NCBI GenBank assembly: GCA_016191345.1
Contig: JACPOU010000051.1
Span: 1-64,000, forward strand
Direction of reading: 5' to 3'
DNA length: 64,000 nucleotides
From: Chloroflexota bacterium
Lineage (GTDB): Bacteria; Chloroflexota; Limnocylindria; Limnocylindrales; CSP1-4
The notes beneath the pieces were generated by a model. That model ran no database searches. It was not told the DNA's origin and saw only the letters and a program-made list of their open reading frames with translations. Of the stretch, positions 51,316-59,671 are shown in pieces (position 1 is the first letter of the stretch; each line of letters opens with the position of its first letter). Position numbers and translations under genes: made by a program.

Positions 51316-52614
51316 ATGCGACGACTCGCGAGCGCATCCCTGGCAGCGGGCCTGCTGGCCGTGGCCGTGCCCGCGGCGGCCTTTGCGGCCGAGCCCGGCC
51401 AGATCGACACCGGCGACACGGCGTGGCTCCTGATCGCCACCGCCCTGGTGATGGTGATGCTGCCGGGACTCGCGCTCTTCTACGGCGGCCTCGTTCGCCG
51501 CAAGAACGTCCTCTCGACGATCATGCACAGCTTCTTCGGCCTGGCGATCGTCAGCGTCGTCTGGGTCGTCGTGGGCTTCTCGATCGCCTTCGCGCCCGAC
51601 GCCACCGGCACCGGCCTCTTCGGCGGCCTCGACTACCTGTTCTTCAACAACGTCGGCCTCGCGCCGCTCGGGACGAGCACGATCCCGTTCATCCTCTTCG
51701 CGGCCTTCCAGCTGATGTTCGCGGCCATCACCCCGGCCCTCATCACCGGCGCGTTCGCAGAACGGAAGCGCTTCGCGAGCTTCGTGATCTTCACCGTTCT
51801 CTGGTCGGTCGTCGTCTACTCACCGATCGCCCACTGGGTCTGGGCCTCCGACGGCTGGCTCTACAACCTCGGCGCCCTCGACTTCGCGGGCGGCACCGTG
51901 GTCCATGCCTCGTCCGGCGTGTCCGCCCTCGTCGTCGCCCTCCTCATCGGCCGCCGAGCGGTCAGCGCGGAGGGGATGGAGCCCCACGACATCCCGATGA
52001 CCGTCCTCGGCGCCGGCCTGCTGTGGTTCGGCTGGTTCGGCTTCAACGCCGGCTCCGCGCTCGCCGCAAACGGCCTGGCGGCCAATGCCCTCCTGGTGAC
52101 GAACACGGCCGCGGCGGCGGCGACGATCACCTGGGTCCTCGCGAGCTACGTCCACAGGCGCAAGGTCAGCGTCCTCGGAGCGGCCTGTGGTGCCGTGGCC
52201 GGCCTCGTTGCGATCACGCCCGCCTCGGGCTTCGTGACGGCCGGCGGCGCGCTCGCGATCGGCCTCATCGTCGGCGGCCTGTGCTACAGCGCGACGCTCC
52301 TCCGCGAGCGCCTCAAGATCGACGACGCCCTCGACGTCTTCGCGGTCCACGGCGTGGGCGGCACGTTCGGCGCGATCGCCACGGGGGTCTTCGCAACGGT
52401 CGCGATCAATGCCTACCCGGGCCTGATCGACGGCAACCCCGGCCAGGTCGTCACCCAGCTCATCGCGGTCGGGGCGACGATCACCTACGCGGTGGTCGCC
52501 ACGTTCGTGATCGTGAAGCTGGTCGACGTCATCCTCGGGATCCGGATCTCGGCCCGCGAGGAGGAGCTCGGCCTCGACCTCTCGACCCACGGCGAGGTCG
52601 CCTACCAGGCCTGA
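51316..52614 (+). CDS. amt: Ammonium transporter
   Basis: 432 residues. Signal-like N-terminus (ASLAAGLLAVAVPAAAFAAEP), then 11 membrane spans of the Amt/Rh fold: DTAWLLIATALVMVMLPGLALFYGGLVRRKN, the AHWVW segment after span four, DFAGGTVVHASSGVSALVVAL (pore His) and VFAVHGVGGTFGAIATGVF (second pore His). No P-II (glnB/glnK) gene is adjacent. It is followed by a terminator hairpin and then glutamate synthase, so uptake and assimilation of ammonium are side by side. Confidence 0.97.
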   Translation: MRRLASASLAAGLLAVAVPAAAFAAEPGQIDTGDTAWLLIATALVMVMLPGLALFYGGLVRRKNVLSTIMHSFFGLAIVSVVWVVVGFSIAFAPDATGTGLFGGLDYLFFNNVGLAPLGTSTIPFILFAAFQLMFAAITPALITGAFAERKRFASFVIFTVLWSVVVYSPIAHWVWASDGWLYNLGALDFAGGTVVHASSGVSALVVALLIGRRAVSAEGMEPHDIPMTVLGAGLLWFGWFGFNAGSALAANGLAANALLVTNTAAAAATITWVLASYVHRRKVSVLGAACGAVAGLVAITPASGFVTAGGALAIGLIVGGLCYSATLLRERLKIDDALDVFAVHGVGGTFGAIATGVFATVAINAYPGLIDGNPGQVVTQLIAVGATITYAVVATFVIVKLVDVILGIRISAREEELGLDLSTHGEVAYQA

Positions 52615-52634
52615 CCGGCCGCCCCATCCGAAGC

Positions 52635-52661
52635 GCACCCCGGGACCTCCACCCGGGGTGC
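52635..52661 (+). terminator. Hairpin terminator after amt
   Basis: GCACCCCGGG (52635-52644) and CCCGGGGTGC (52652-52661) form a perfect 10-bp stem with a 7-nt loop, 20 bp after the amt stop. No U tract. It may reduce readthrough into the glutamate synthase gene, 42 bp downstream. Confidence 0.7.
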
Positions 52662-52703
52662 CGCCTCTCCGCCTCCGCCACCTCCCCTGTCGAGGCCGCC
52701 ACG

Positions 52704-55700
52704 ATGCGACGCTCGCCCCAACCGCCACCGCTCTACGACCCGTCGACGGAGCACGACGCCTGCGGCGTCGGGTTCGTCGCCGACGCGGGCGGTCGATCCG
52801 CCGACCGGGTGCTGTCCCTGGCGCTCGCGGGCCTCGGCTCGCTGGGCCACCGCGGCGCGTTCGGGGCGGATGGCCGTTCGAGTGACGGCGCCGGCGTGGC
52901 GCTGCCGCTCGAGGCGGATCTGCTGGGGCTCATCTGTGGCAGCGTCGATGGTCAGGGGGGTGCCGCGAATGCCGCCGGCCGGCCGGCGGTCTTCCAGCTG
53001 TTCATGCCCCGCGGCCGAGCCCGTCGGGCCCGAGCCCGGTCGATCGTCGTCGCCGCGCTCGCCGAGGTCGCTCTCGAAGTCGGCGCCTGGCGCACGGTGC
53101 CCAGCGATTCCGAGGCCCTGGGACCTGCGGCGTTCGAGAGCCGTCCGGCGTTCGAGCAGGCGATCGTGCCGCGGCCGGGCCGTGCGGGCGGCAGCGGCGA
53201 GCGGCCGCTCGGCGATGCCGCCTTCGAGCGCCGGCTCCTCCTCGCCCGTCGTCGGATTGCGTCGGCCGCCATCGAGGGTGGCCTCGGCGAGCTGAGCGTC
53301 GCCTCGGGCTCCAGCCGGGTCATCGTCTACAAGGGCCTCGTCGCCGGGGACCGGCTTCCGCAGCTCTTCCCGGACCTCGCCCGGCCGCTCGCGACGACCC
53401 ATGCGACCTTCCACCAGCGCTACGCGACGAACACGCATCCGACCTGGAACCTGGCCCAGCCGTTCTCCATCCTGGCCCACAACGGCGAGATCAACACCGT
53501 CCGCGGCAACCGCGAGGAGGTCCGCGGCCGGGCGGCCGATCCCGATCCGGGCGGGCTGCTGGAAGCGATCCGGGAGCGCGGCCCGATCCTCAGCCCCGGG
53601 GTCTCGGATTCCGCCTCGCTCGACGAGGCCGTGGAGCTGCTCGTCGCGTCCGGCTGGACGGCGGCGACCGCACTGGCGGCCCTGATCCCGGATGCGCCGG
53701 CGCTCCGCACCGCCGGCGCCGCCACGGCCTCGCTCGGGATGGCCCGGTTGGCGGGTCTCCTCGCGCCCTGGGACGGGCCGGCGGCCCTGGTGTTCAGCGA
53801 CGGCCGCTCCGTCGGCGCGCTGCTGGACCGCAACGGGCTCCGACCGCTCGCCGTGGCGACGACGTGCGACGGACTGGTCGTCGCCGCCTCGGAGGCCGGG
53901 GCGGTGCCGCTCGACCCGGCCGAGATCATCGCCCTCGACCGCCTCGGGCCGGGCGAGATGCTCGTCGTGGAACCCCGGAGCCGGCGGGTTGTCGGCCGGC
54001 CGGGGCTCCGGCCACGCCGCGCCCGGGCGGCCGCGCTCCGGCGCCCCGCCGCGTTCTTCGCCGACACGCTTCCCTCGCAGCGGGCCGACCTCCGGCAGCC
54101 GGATCCGAGCGCTGGAGCGCGGTATCTCGCGGGCCTCGACGCGGAGCGGCTTCGCCTCGACATCCGGACCATGGCCCTCGACGGCCGGGAGCCCCTCTGG
54201 AGCATGGGCGACGACACGCCCACCCCCGGCTTCGGGCGGACGCCGCGGCGGGCCGTCGACCACCTGAAGCAGGCCTTCGCCCAGGTCACGAACCCGCCGA
54301 TCGACCCCGAGCGCGAGCGCCTGGTCGTGGACCTTCGCGTGACCGTGGGCCGCCGCCGGCCGCTCCTGGCCGGACCTCATGCGGCGCTGCCCCGAACGGT
54401 GCGCATCGAGCGGCCGGTCATCGCCGACCTCGAAGGGCTCGTGTCGGCGCTCCGCGCGCGCCGGGGCCGGGTCGCCGAGCTCGATGCGACCTGGCCAGTC
54501 GAGGCGGGGCCCGACGCCCTCGCGGCGGGCGTGCGTCGGCTGGCGACCGAGGCGGTTGCCGCCGCCGCGTCGGGGGCCGTGGCGGTCCTCGTCACGGACC
54601 GGCGCCTGGGCCTCGACCGGCTGCCCGTCCCGTCCGTCCTCGCCGTCGGTGCCGTCCATGCGGCCCTCACCGGAGCCGGCCTCCGCGGTCGGACCGACGT
54701 CATCGCCGACGCGGCCGACGTCATGGACGTCCATGCCCTCGCGATGTGCGTCGCGGCCGGGGCGCGTGCCGTCCGCCCGTGGCTCGCCATCCGGCTTGCC
54801 GCCGAGCTCGCCGGTTCGCGCGGTGCCGAGGCGCTCGACGTGACCGCGCTGACCGGGCGGCTCCTCGACGCGCTCGAGACCGGGCTGCGCAAGACGCTCG
54901 CCCGGATGGGGATCAGCTCCGCGGCCTCGTACGTCGGCGGGGCGTTCTTCGAGACGATCGACCTCGCGAGCGAGGTCACCGAGGCCTGCGTCCCGGCAGC
55001 GCTCGGCTGGGAGGGCACGATCGGCTTCCGGGACCTCGCCGAGCGACAGCTCGGGCTGCTCCCGCTGGCGCGCAGCCTGGACGCGACGGTGGTGCCCGAG
55101 GGCCGCGAGGTCCGCTATCCGGATCCGGGACGGGCCCGGTTCCGGTCCGACGGGGAGCTCCACCTCTACGCGCCGAAGGTCGTCGCCGCGATCCAGGCGC
55201 TCGCCGGCACCGGCGACCCCGCGCTCCAGGCGCTCGCCGGCACCGGCGACCCCGCGCGTGTTCCCGATGTCGCGGCGAAGCCGGAGTCGGCAACGCCGGA
55301 GGCGGCGAAGCCGGCCGTGGGTGCAGGATCCGGCCCGTCCGCCCTCGACCGCGAGGCGCCCGCCCTCGTCCGCGACCGGTTCGCCTTCCGTGCCGCCGCG
55401 CGCCGGCAGCCGGTCCCGCTCGGGGAGGTGGAGCCCGCGCCCGCGATCATTCGCCGCCTCGTCGTGAGCGCGATGAGCGTCGGCGCCCTCTCGCCCGAGG
55501 CCCACCAGGCCCTGACGATCGGCATCCAGCGCGCGGGCGGCGCCGCGAACACGGGGGAGGGCGGGGAGGACCCCGCCTGGTACGAGCCCGGCGAGGACGG
55601 CCGGCGCCGCGACGCCTCGATCAAGCAGGTCGCGAGCGGCCGCTTCGGGGTCACCGCGACCTACCTCGCGCGCGCGGAGCAGCTCGAGATCAAGATCGCC

Positions 55701-57413
55701 CAGGGCTCCAAGCCCGGCGAGGGCGGCCAGCTCCCGGCCCGGAAGGCGACGGCCTACATCGCGGCGCTCCGGCGCGGCCAGCCGGGCCGGGCCTACATCA
55801 GCCCGCCGCCGCACCACGACATCTACTCGATCGAGGACCTCGCCCAGCTGATCGCCGACCTTCGGGCGATCAACCCGGCGGCCCGGATCGGCGTCAAGCT
55901 GGTCGCCTCGCGCGGCGTCGGGACGATCGCCGCCGGGGTCACGAAGGCCGGTGCCGACTACATCCACCTCGCCGGTGGCGCCGGCGGGACGGGTGCCTCG
56001 CCCCTCAGCTCGATCAAGCACGTCGGCGTGCCATGGGAGCTCGGCCTGTCCGAGGTCCACCAGGTCCTCCTCTGGAACGGGCTCCGGGACCGCGTCGCGC
56101 TGCGGACGGACGGTGGCCTCCAGCGCGGCCGCGACCTGCTCATCGCCGCGCTCCTCGGGGCCGAGGAGTTCGCGCTCGGGACCGCGGCCCTCGTCGCGAT
56201 CGGCTGCGACATGGCCCGCCAGTGCCACCTCGACACCTGCCCGACGGGCATCGCCACCCAGCGCGACGACCTGCGGGCCAAGTTCACTGGCAGGCCCGAG
56301 CAGGTGGAACGGTATGCGACCGCTCTCGCCGAGGACCTGCGCGTCGAGCTCGCCGGCATCGGCGCCCGAAGCGTGGGGGAGATCATCGGCCAGGCGGCCG
56401 AGGTCCTGCGGCCAGTGGTCGCGAGCGATCGCGGCCTCCGGCGCGTGCTGGCTGCGCCGCGCTGGACCGCCTCCCTCGAGCGCCGCGCCGCGCCCGCAAG
56501 CGCCGCCCGGGTCGTGGCACGGGCGCCGGCGTCGCCGCTCGAGACGCGCCTTGCGGCCGCGCTCGTCGGCCACGGCGCCGTCCGCCTCGACGGCCTCCGG
56601 ATCACGACCGCGGAGCGGTCATTCGGCGCGGCGCTGACCGGGGCGGTGGAGCGAGGCTCGATCCGGATCCCGATCGACCTGGGCATCCGCGGCGCCGCGG
56701 GCCAGTCCTTCGGCGCATTCCTCGGGACCGGGATCACGATCCGGCTGGCCGGCACGGCCAACGACTACGTCGGCAAGGGCCTGTCGGGTGGGACGGTCAT
56801 CGTCGCCCCGGACCCGGATCTTCCCGCCGCTCACGGCACCCGGCCGCCGGCCGTCGCCGGCAACACCTGCCTCTACGGCGCGACCGGCGGCCGGCTCCAC
56901 GTCGTCGGGCGGGCCGGGATGCGGTTCGCGGTCCGGAACGCCGGTGCCGATGCCGTCGTCGAGGGGATCGGGCCGCACGGCGCCGAGTACATGACGGGCG
57001 GGACGCTGCTCGTGCTCGGGCCGATCGGGGCGAACTTCGGAGCGGGGATGACCGGCGGCCGCGCGTACCTCCTCGATCCCGAGGGGGCCGCGCGGGCCCG
57101 GATCGACGCGTCCAGCGTCACCGCCCGCCCGGTCCGAGCCGCAGCGGACCCCGAGGCCGAGCTGGAGATCGGGCGGCTCCTCCGGCTTCATCGGGATGCT
57201 GGGTCGCCGTTGGCGGCGCAGTTGCTCGCGGACGAGCCGGCGGCGATCGCCTCCTTCTGGGCCGTGGAGCCGCTCGCCGCCCCGGACGCCACGGCCGAGA
57301 CGGCGTCCGTGCCCGTGGTCCGGGCCGCGCCACCGCGGCTGCCGGCCCGCACGATCGGCCTCGAGACGCTGACGACGGCTTCCGCCTCGGAGGCCAGCGC
57401 CGTCGCGTCATGA
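52704..57413 (+). CDS. gltB: Glutamate synthase, large subunit
   Basis: 1569 residues. A 19-residue propeptide ends at C20 (TEHDACGVGF), the N-terminal nucleophile of the glutaminase domain, with LGHRGAFGADG and THPTWNLAQPFSILAHNGEINTVRGN following. The FMN synthase domain (about 900-1290) has SVGALSPEAHQAL, GEGGEDPAWY, KPGEGGQLP, SPPPHHDIYSIEDLAQLI and the 3Fe-4S cysteines C1168, C1174 and C1179 (CDMARQCHLDTCPTG). A GxGxG beta-helix closes the protein (GAGMTGGRAYLLDPEG). Makes glutamate from glutamine and 2-oxoglutarate. No gltD follows. Codons near 830-850 carry a duplicated 11-residue insert. Confidence 0.96.
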   Translation: MRRSPQPPPLYDPSTEHDACGVGFVADAGGRSADRVLSLALAGLGSLGHRGAFGADGRSSDGAGVALPLEADLLGLICGSVDGQGGAANAAGRPAVFQLFMPRGRARRARARSIVVAALAEVALEVGAWRTVPSDSEALGPAAFESRPAFEQAIVPRPGRAGGSGERPLGDAAFERRLLLARRRIASAAIEGGLGELSVASGSSRVIVYKGLVAGDRLPQLFPDLARPLATTHATFHQRYATNTHPTWNLAQPFSILAHNGEINTVRGNREEVRGRAADPDPGGLLEAIRERGPILSPGVSDSASLDEAVELLVASGWTAATALAALIPDAPALRTAGAATASLGMARLAGLLAPWDGPAALVFSDGRSVGALLDRNGLRPLAVATTCDGLVVAASEAGAVPLDPAEIIALDRLGPGEMLVVEPRSRRVVGRPGLRPRRARAAALRRPAAFFADTLPSQRADLRQPDPSAGARYLAGLDAERLRLDIRTMALDGREPLWSMGDDTPTPGFGRTPRRAVDHLKQAFAQVTNPPIDPERERLVVDLRVTVGRRRPLLAGPHAALPRTVRIERPVIADLEGLVSALRARRGRVAELDATWPVEAGPDALAAGVRRLATEAVAAAASGAVAVLVTDRRLGLDRLPVPSVLAVGAVHAALTGAGLRGRTDVIADAADVMDVHALAMCVAAGARAVRPWLAIRLAAELAGSRGAEALDVTALTGRLLDALETGLRKTLARMGISSAASYVGGAFFETIDLASEVTEACVPAALGWEGTIGFRDLAERQLGLLPLARSLDATVVPEGREVRYPDPGRARFRSDGELHLYAPKVVAAIQALAGTGDPALQALAGTGDPARVPDVAAKPESATPEAAKPAVGAGSGPSALDREAPALVRDRFAFRAAARRQPVPLGEVEPAPAIIRRLVVSAMSVGALSPEAHQALTIGIQRAGGAANTGEGGEDPAWYEPGEDGRRRDASIKQVASGRFGVTATYLARAEQLEIKIAQGSKPGEGGQLPARKATAYIAALRRGQPGRAYISPPPHHDIYSIEDLAQLIADLRAINPAARIGVKLVASRGVGTIAAGVTKAGADYIHLAGGAGGTGASPLSSIKHVGVPWELGLSEVHQVLLWNGLRDRVALRTDGGLQRGRDLLIAALLGAEEFALGTAALVAIGCDMARQCHLDTCPTGIATQRDDLRAKFTGRPEQVERYATALAEDLRVELAGIGARSVGEIIGQAAEVLRPVVASDRGLRRVLAAPRWTASLERRAAPASAARVVARAPASPLETRLAAALVGHGAVRLDGLRITTAERSFGAALTGAVERGSIRIPIDLGIRGAAGQSFGAFLGTGITIRLAGTANDYVGKGLSGGTVIVAPDPDLPAAHGTRPPAVAGNTCLYGATGGRLHVVGRAGMRFAVRNAGADAVVEGIGPHGAEYMTGGTLLVLGPIGANFGAGMTGGRAYLLDPEGAARARIDASSVTARPVRAAADPEAELEIGRLLRLHRDAGSPLAAQLLADEPAAIASFWAVEPLAAPDATAETASVPVVRAAPPRLPARTIGLETLTTASASEASAVAS
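55194..55256 (+). repeat. 33-bp in-frame tandem duplication within gltB
   Basis: Units 55194-55226 and 55227-55256 are identical over at least 30 bp and encode QALAGTGDPA twice. They sit in the low-complexity linker between the central and FMN domains, just before a run of Pro/Ala/Lys. A recent replication-slippage event that keeps the frame. Confidence 0.9.
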
Positions 57414-57485
57414 CCTCCGGAGGCCATCCGTCCCGATCGTGATGCGGGCCGCGGCCGTTCGTCGTCCGGCTGCAACCCCGCATCG

Positions 57486-57854
57486 ATGGCGGCCCGCGAC
57501 CCTCGGCAACCCGATCGTGCAGTCCGGATCCGCTCCGAGGACCCAAATGCCTCCCGGGCCTTCTACACGGAGCTCTTCGGCTGGACGTACCCGGCCGGTG
57601 GGTTCCCGGGCTACACATACGTCGAGAGCGGCGTGCCCGCCGGCACGATCCCGGGCGGCATCAGCCCCCTCCAGGGCGGCAGCCCGCTGGTCACGGTGTT
57701 CGCGGGCGTCCCGAACGTCCAGGAGGCGCTGGACCGGGCGGTCGCCCTCGGCGGCCGGATCGTGCAGCCGGCGCAAAGCGTGCCGGGCGTCACGTTCGGG
57801 CTGTTCGCGGACCCGCAAGGGCACGTCGTCGGGGTTGCCTCGAACGACGAGTAG
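57486..57854 (+). CDS. VOC-family (glyoxalase/bleomycin resistance-like) protein
   Basis: 122 residues: IRSEDPNASRAFYTELFGWTYPAG is the first beta-alpha-beta unit, and LVTVFAGVPNVQEALDRAVALGGRIVQPAQSVPGVTFGLFADPQGHVVGV is the second, with ADPQGHVVGV as the usual end. Single-domain VOC proteins dimerise to form a metal or ligand site; metal ligands are not conserved strictly enough to name a reaction. The ATG lacks a clear ribosome site. Confidence 0.85.
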   Translation: MAARDPRQPDRAVRIRSEDPNASRAFYTELFGWTYPAGGFPGYTYVESGVPAGTIPGGISPLQGGSPLVTVFAGVPNVQEALDRAVALGGRIVQPAQSVPGVTFGLFADPQGHVVGVASNDE

Positions 57855-57929
57855 CGGCCCCGGTCTCGCGGGCCCGTGCAGCGCCCCCGGCCGGGGCCGG
57901 GAGCACCACGCGGCGGGCAGCGCCGGCAG

Positions 57930-58092
57930 CTGGCCCGGCAGTCCAGATCGGGAGGGCAGGTGCCGTCCCAACTGGCCCGGGAGTCCAGTGGCCAAGGGGC
58001 GGCTCGATGGCGCCGGCCGCTGGCTCGGCCGGGCTGGCTCGCCGAGCCAGCGGCCGACCGATGACCCGCCCTGCTCTGGCCCGGGAGTCCAG
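57930..58092. repeat. Three copies of a 17-bp palindrome-ended motif
   Basis: CTGGCCCGGCAGTCCAG at 57930-57946, CTGGCCCGGGAGTCCAG at 57972-57988 and 58076-58092. The outer CTGG and CCAG are complementary. A fourth copy, CTGGCGCGGCAGTCCAG, is at 38679-38695. All four are intergenic. Confidence 0.85.
58014..58056. repeat. 15-bp-stem inverted repeat
   Basis: CGGCCGCTGGCTCGG (58014-58028) and CCGAGCCAGCGGCCG (58042-58056) are perfect complements with a 13-nt spacer. It lies between the second and third 17-bp motif copies in the 342-bp gap between the VOC and DUF1801 genes. Could end the VOC transcript. Confidence 0.8.
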
Positions 58093-58196
58093 CGCCCCGC
58101 GGCCGGCGACGGCGCGAGGGGCGACGATGCGGCGGGAGGCCCCGCGCCAGCCGGCGGCACCGTACGGCGGCCAGGCGTCCGGGGCATGATGCGACG

Positions 58197-58625
58197 GTGG
58201 AGCACCTGCCGCCCGAGGCGATCCTCGCCGACGCCCCGCCGCCGATGCGCGATGTCGCCGAGTGGCTGCGTGGCGTGATCGCGCGAGCCCTGCCCGGTGC
58301 CCTGGAACGCGTTCGGGCCGGCTGGCGGGTCATCGGCTACGACGTGCCGCTCACGCCGCGCCGTACGGTGTACGTCGCCTGGATCATGGTCCAGCGCGAG
58401 CACGTCCACCTCGGATTCCCCCAGGGCGTCCTCATGGCCGACCCGCGGCGGATCCTGGAAGGCGCCGGGATCACCAAGCGTGCTCGATGGACCACCATGA
58501 CGCCCGAAACCCCGATCCCGGAGGCCCACCTCGCTGCGCTGCTCCAGGAGGCGGCTCGCGTCGCGGGTCTGCCGACGGAGGAGCGACTGGCAATCGCCGC
58601 CGCCCGTGCCGGGGACGAGTCGTGA
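58197..58625 (+). CDS. DUF1801 (YdhG/YjbR-like) protein
   Basis: 142 residues, GTG start. MRDVAEWLRGVIARALPGALERVRAGWRVIGYDVPLTPRRTVYVAWIMVQREHVHLGFPQGVLMADP ... KRARWTTMTPETPIPEAHLAALLQEA matches the DUF1801 fold related to YdhG and frataxin-like proteins. Function unknown; some members bind metals or act in stress. Its stop overlaps the GNAT gene start by 4 nt. Confidence 0.85.
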   Translation: MEHLPPEAILADAPPPMRDVAEWLRGVIARALPGALERVRAGWRVIGYDVPLTPRRTVYVAWIMVQREHVHLGFPQGVLMADPRRILEGAGITKRARWTTMTPETPIPEAHLAALLQEAARVAGLPTEERLAIAAARAGDES

Positions 58626-59152
58626 CCGGCGAGCGTCTCTCCGACGGCGTGGTCACGCTCCGGCCATGGCGGCACGACGATGCGCCCGCCGTCTTCGAAG
58701 CCTGCCAGGACCCCGAGATCCCCCGTTTTGTGCCGATCCCCCAGCCGTACACGCTCGGCGACGCGCGCTGGTTCGTGGACCACGCGGCGGCCGGGGCGCG
58801 CACCGGCCCGAGTGCCCACTTCGCGATCACCGATCCGGCCACGGATGCGGTCCTCGGGGCGATCTCCCGGCACGGCCCCGTGGGCCATCGTGCCTCGATC
58901 GGCTATTGGCTCGCGCCCGCAGCCCGTGGCCGCGGGCTGGCGACGCGCGCGGTCCGGCTGCTCGTTGCGGTGACGTTCGGGACGACCCCGACGGTCCGGC
59001 TCGAGATCTCCACCGACCTGGCGAACGAGCGTTCCGGTCGCGTCGCGCTCCGGGCCGGATTCCAGCCCGAGGGGATCCGACGCGCATGGGACATCGATCG
59101 CGTCGGCACGCCCACAGACGCGATGTTCTACGTGACCGTCCGACCCGCCTGA
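58622..59152 (+). CDS. GNAT-family N-acetyltransferase (RimJ/RimL-like)
   Basis: 176 residues, GTG start in a GTGA overlap. LSDGVVTLRPWRHDDAPAVFEACQDPEIPRF, ASIGYWLAPAARGRGLATRAVRLLV with the acetyl-CoA pyrophosphate loop RGRGLA, and LANERSGRVALRAGFQPEGIRR are typical of the RimJ/RimL group acting on N-terminal amines or small amines. Co-translated with the DUF1801 gene. Confidence 0.92.
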   Translation: MTGERLSDGVVTLRPWRHDDAPAVFEACQDPEIPRFVPIPQPYTLGDARWFVDHAAAGARTGPSAHFAITDPATDAVLGAISRHGPVGHRASIGYWLAPAARGRGLATRAVRLLVAVTFGTTPTVRLEISTDLANERSGRVALRAGFQPEGIRRAWDIDRVGTPTDAMFYVTVRPA

Positions 59153-59166
59153 TCCGACCAACCTTC

Positions 59167-59396
59167 ATGCCTCGGCGGCATCGAATCGGTGGCGGGAACG
59201 CGGCCCCACGCCCGGGTGATGCCTCGGCGGCATCGAATCCGTGACGGGACGCGGCCCGACGCCCGGGTGATGCCTCGGCGGCATCGAATCCGTGGCGGGA
59301 ACGCGGCCCCACGCCCGGGTGATGCCTCGGCGGCATCGAATCCGTGGCGGGACGCGGCCCCACGCCCGCGCCGATGCCTCGGCGGCATCGGATCCG
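59167..59396. repeat. 51-52-bp tandem minisatellite, four units and a partial fifth
   Basis: Units start at 59167, 59219, 59270, 59322 and 59374 (last one partial). Each begins ATGCCTCGGCGGCATCG and, with the preceding G, contains the hairpin GATGCC-TCGGC-GGCATC. Units differ by single substitutions and 1-nt indels. Drifted hairpins follow at 59519-59535 (GATGTCTCCGGGGCATC) and about 59581-59597 (GATGCTTGGCGGCCATC), so an older array probably reached nearly to lipB. The 519-bp gap between GNAT and lipB contains no gene that I can support. Confidence 0.92.
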
Positions 59397-59671
59397 CCTC
59401 GATGACGGCCGACCGGCGCAGAACGATGTCCCCCACGCATCGCCTGGGCGCGGACGCGGCCCGGATCTGGCCCGCTCCCATGGGCGAGCGACCGGGCGAC
59501 GCGCCGGAACACCGGATCGATGTCTCCGGGGCATCGGCATCCATGCAGGCCTGCGGCGCGACCGGCGACTCCGCGGATTCGATGCTTGGCGGCCATCACG
59601 GCGCAGGTTTCCGCGTGCGCCTGCACCCTGACCGGAACCGGCGGCGAAGCCGCCCCTGCTATCGTCCCCGC

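Noticed and set aside
52602..56573. 1323-residue open frame opposite gltB
   Set aside because: Antisense shadow of glutamate synthase; the + strand frame carries all family motifs.
53864..57442. 1192-residue + strand frame overlapping gltB
   Set aside because: Alternate frame of gltB with Arg/Gly/Pro composition.
59167..59396. CRISPR-like array
   Set aside because: Units are contiguous 51-52-bp copies without unique spacers, and no cas gene is present.
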